Shown here: in pieces, positions 6,438 to 7,754 of the stretch
Numbering within the stretch: the first letter of the stretch is position 1
Layout: every line of letters begins with the position of its first letter
Assembly (NCBI GenBank): GCA_024278155.1
Contig: JAJRTT010000342.1
Coordinates: 1 to 7,754, forward strand
Source of the DNA: Bacteroidota bacterium
GTDB lineage: Bacteria; Bacteroidota; Bacteroidia; Bacteroidales; JAADJA01
Direction: 5' to 3'
Length of the DNA stretch: 7,754 nucleotides
Notes under the pieces: generated by a model
Databases searched by the model: none
The model's input: only the letters and a program-made list of their open reading frames with translations
What the model was told of the DNA's origin: nothing
Position numbers and translations under genes: made by a program

Positions 6438-7754
6438 ATGAAAAACACACCTATAAATTACGAAACAGTAAAGAGCAAAATAGAAGAGAGTGGATTGAAA
6501 AGCGTTGGCAAGGCGAGTATCCGTGAGGTAAAAAAACTGATCGATTCCATCGAAAAAGCGATCGGCGAAAAATTCATCCGTATGGAAATGGGCATCCCCG
6601 GACTTCCGCCCACACAAATTGGCGTGAAAGCCGAAATAGAGGCCCTACAACGTGGGGTTGCCGCCATTTACCCCGATATTTTCGGGATTGCCCCCTTGAA
6701 AGAGGAAATCTCCCGTTTCATAAAACTCTTCCTCGGTATTGATGTGAGCCCCGAAGGCTGTATCCCCACCGTGGGCTCCATGCAAGGTGGTTTTGCCGCT
6801 TTTATGACCATCAACCGTATGCACAAAGACCGGGAGGGGACGCTCTTCCTGGACCCCGGATTTCCGGTGCACAAACAACAATTAAAGGTGCTCGGGCAGG
6901 AACATATGTCGTTTGACGTATATGATTACCGGGGCGAAAAATTGCGGGACAAATTGGAATCGTTCCTTAAGACCGGAAAGGTTTCGTCCATTTTATATTC
7001 CAATCCCAACAACCCTTCATGGATTTGTTTTACCGAAACCGAATTGAAGATCATTGGGGAACTGGCGACTAAATACGATGTGATCGTACTTGAAGACCTG
7101 GCCTATTTTGGAATGGATTTCAGGAACGATGTTTCCACGCCCGGTGAGCCACCCTACCAGCCATCGGTCTCAAAATATACCGACAACTGGATATTGTTCA
7201 TTTCCAGTTCCAAGGTCTTCAGCTATGCCGGCCAGCGAATCGGGATGATGGTGCTTTCCAACAAATTGTTCAACACCAACGCCCCTGACCTCCTGCGTTA
7301 TTACAATACCGACAATGTGGGCTACACCATGATTTTCGGTTCGCTTTACCCATTGAGTTCCGGCACATCGCATTCGGCACAATATGCACTCCTTGCCATG
7401 CTTAAAGCAGTAAACGACGGCACCCTAAGCCTCACGGCGCCCGTGAAGGAATATGGCGAAAAAGCGGCCATTATGAAAAAGGTTTTCACCGGAAATGGAT
7501 TCGATATTGTTTACGACAAGGACGAAGACAACCCCATTGCAGATGGTTTCTATTTCACGTTTTCCTATCCCGGTTTTTCCGGTGCCGACCTATTGAACGA
7601 GTTGATATATTACGGCATCAGCGCCATTTCACTTGCCATTACAGGCAGCGAAAGGCTCGAAGGCATCAGGGCTTGCGTTTCCCTGGTAAAAAGGGAACAG
7701 TTCCCCGATCTGGAATACAGGCTGAAGAAATTCCATGAGGATCATCCGGTTTAA
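6438..7754 (+). CDS. PLP-dependent aminotransferase, class I/II (fold type I)
   Basis: This is a complete 438-residue cytoplasmic enzyme expected to transfer amino groups between an amino acid and a 2-oxo acid. Key sites appear in family order: GSMQG (113-117) in the cofactor phosphate-binding loop; SNPNNPSW, with Asn192 contacting PLP; EDLAYF, with Asp220 bonding the pyridine N and Tyr223 the PLP oxygen; SSSK, with Lys259 as the Schiff-base lysine; QRIGM, with Arg267 near the PLP phosphate; and GIRACVSL, with Arg411 as the likely substrate-carboxylate binder. NPNNPSW replaces the more usual NPNNPTG. The ATG is the first possible start, because an in-frame TGA lies at 6408-6410 and the remaining codons up to 6438 contain no ATG. 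There is no signal peptide. The last codon, TAA, is the last three bases of the window. The amino-acid substrate cannot be told from sequence, and the divergent porin gene gives no clear clue. Confidence 0.9.
   Translation: MKNTPINYETVKSKIEESGLKSVGKASIREVKKLIDSIEKAIGEKFIRMEMGIPGLPPTQIGVKAEIEALQRGVAAIYPDIFGIAPLKEEISRFIKLFLGIDVSPEGCIPTVGSMQGGFAAFMTINRMHKDREGTLFLDPGFPVHKQQLKVLGQEHMSFDVYDYRGEKLRDKLESFLKTGKVSSILYSNPNNPSWICFTETELKIIGELATKYDVIVLEDLAYFGMDFRNDVSTPGEPPYQPSVSKYTDNWILFISSSKVFSYAGQRIGMMVLSNKLFNTNAPDLLRYYNTDNVGYTMIFGSLYPLSSGTSHSAQYALLAMLKAVNDGTLSLTAPVKEYGEKAAIMKKVFTGNGFDIVYDKDEDNPIADGFYFTFSYPGFSGADLLNELIYYGISAISLAITGSERLEGIRACVSLVKREQFPDLEYRLKKFHEDHPV

Overview
The window reads as chromosomal DNA of a member of the Bacteroidota, probably a gliding or marine Cytophagia/Flavobacteriia-type organism. 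Three things support this. The first gene ends in a type IX secretion (gliding-motility type) C-terminal sorting domain, which is restricted to that phylum. The intergenic region at 6266-6437 carries two exact matches to the Bacteroidota -7 promoter element TAnnTTTG. No start codon is preceded by a clear Shine-Dalgarno sequence. No rRNA, tRNA, CRISPR array, insertion sequence or phage gene is visible.

Layout: (1) 1-3468, plus strand, is the 3' part of a very large secreted protein made of about 13 tandem PKD domains and a type B T9SS sorting domain; its start lies upstream of the window. (2) 3469-3663 is a short convergent spacer with one possible terminator hairpin. (3) 3664-4632, minus strand, is a membrane-anchored, long-form phosphatidylserine decarboxylase proenzyme with a GTG start. 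(4) 4633-5233 has no intact gene. It holds a 5'-truncated remnant of a DUF1697-family gene on the plus strand and a short C/A-rich repetitive stretch. (5) 5234-6265, minus strand, is a porin-like outer-membrane beta-barrel with a signal peptide. (6) 6266-6437 is a divergent promoter region. (7) 6438-7754, plus strand, is a complete PLP-dependent fold-type I aminotransferase that ends on the last base of the window.

The genes do not form an obvious pathway or operon. Three of them act at the cell envelope: a surface or secreted PKD protein, phosphatidylethanolamine synthesis at the inner membrane, and an outer-membrane porin. The aminotransferase is cytoplasmic. I do not see a new defence, mobile or biosynthetic system here. 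The items most worth a second look are the graded decay of the PKD array, the DUF1697 gene remnant and the paired divergent promoters.
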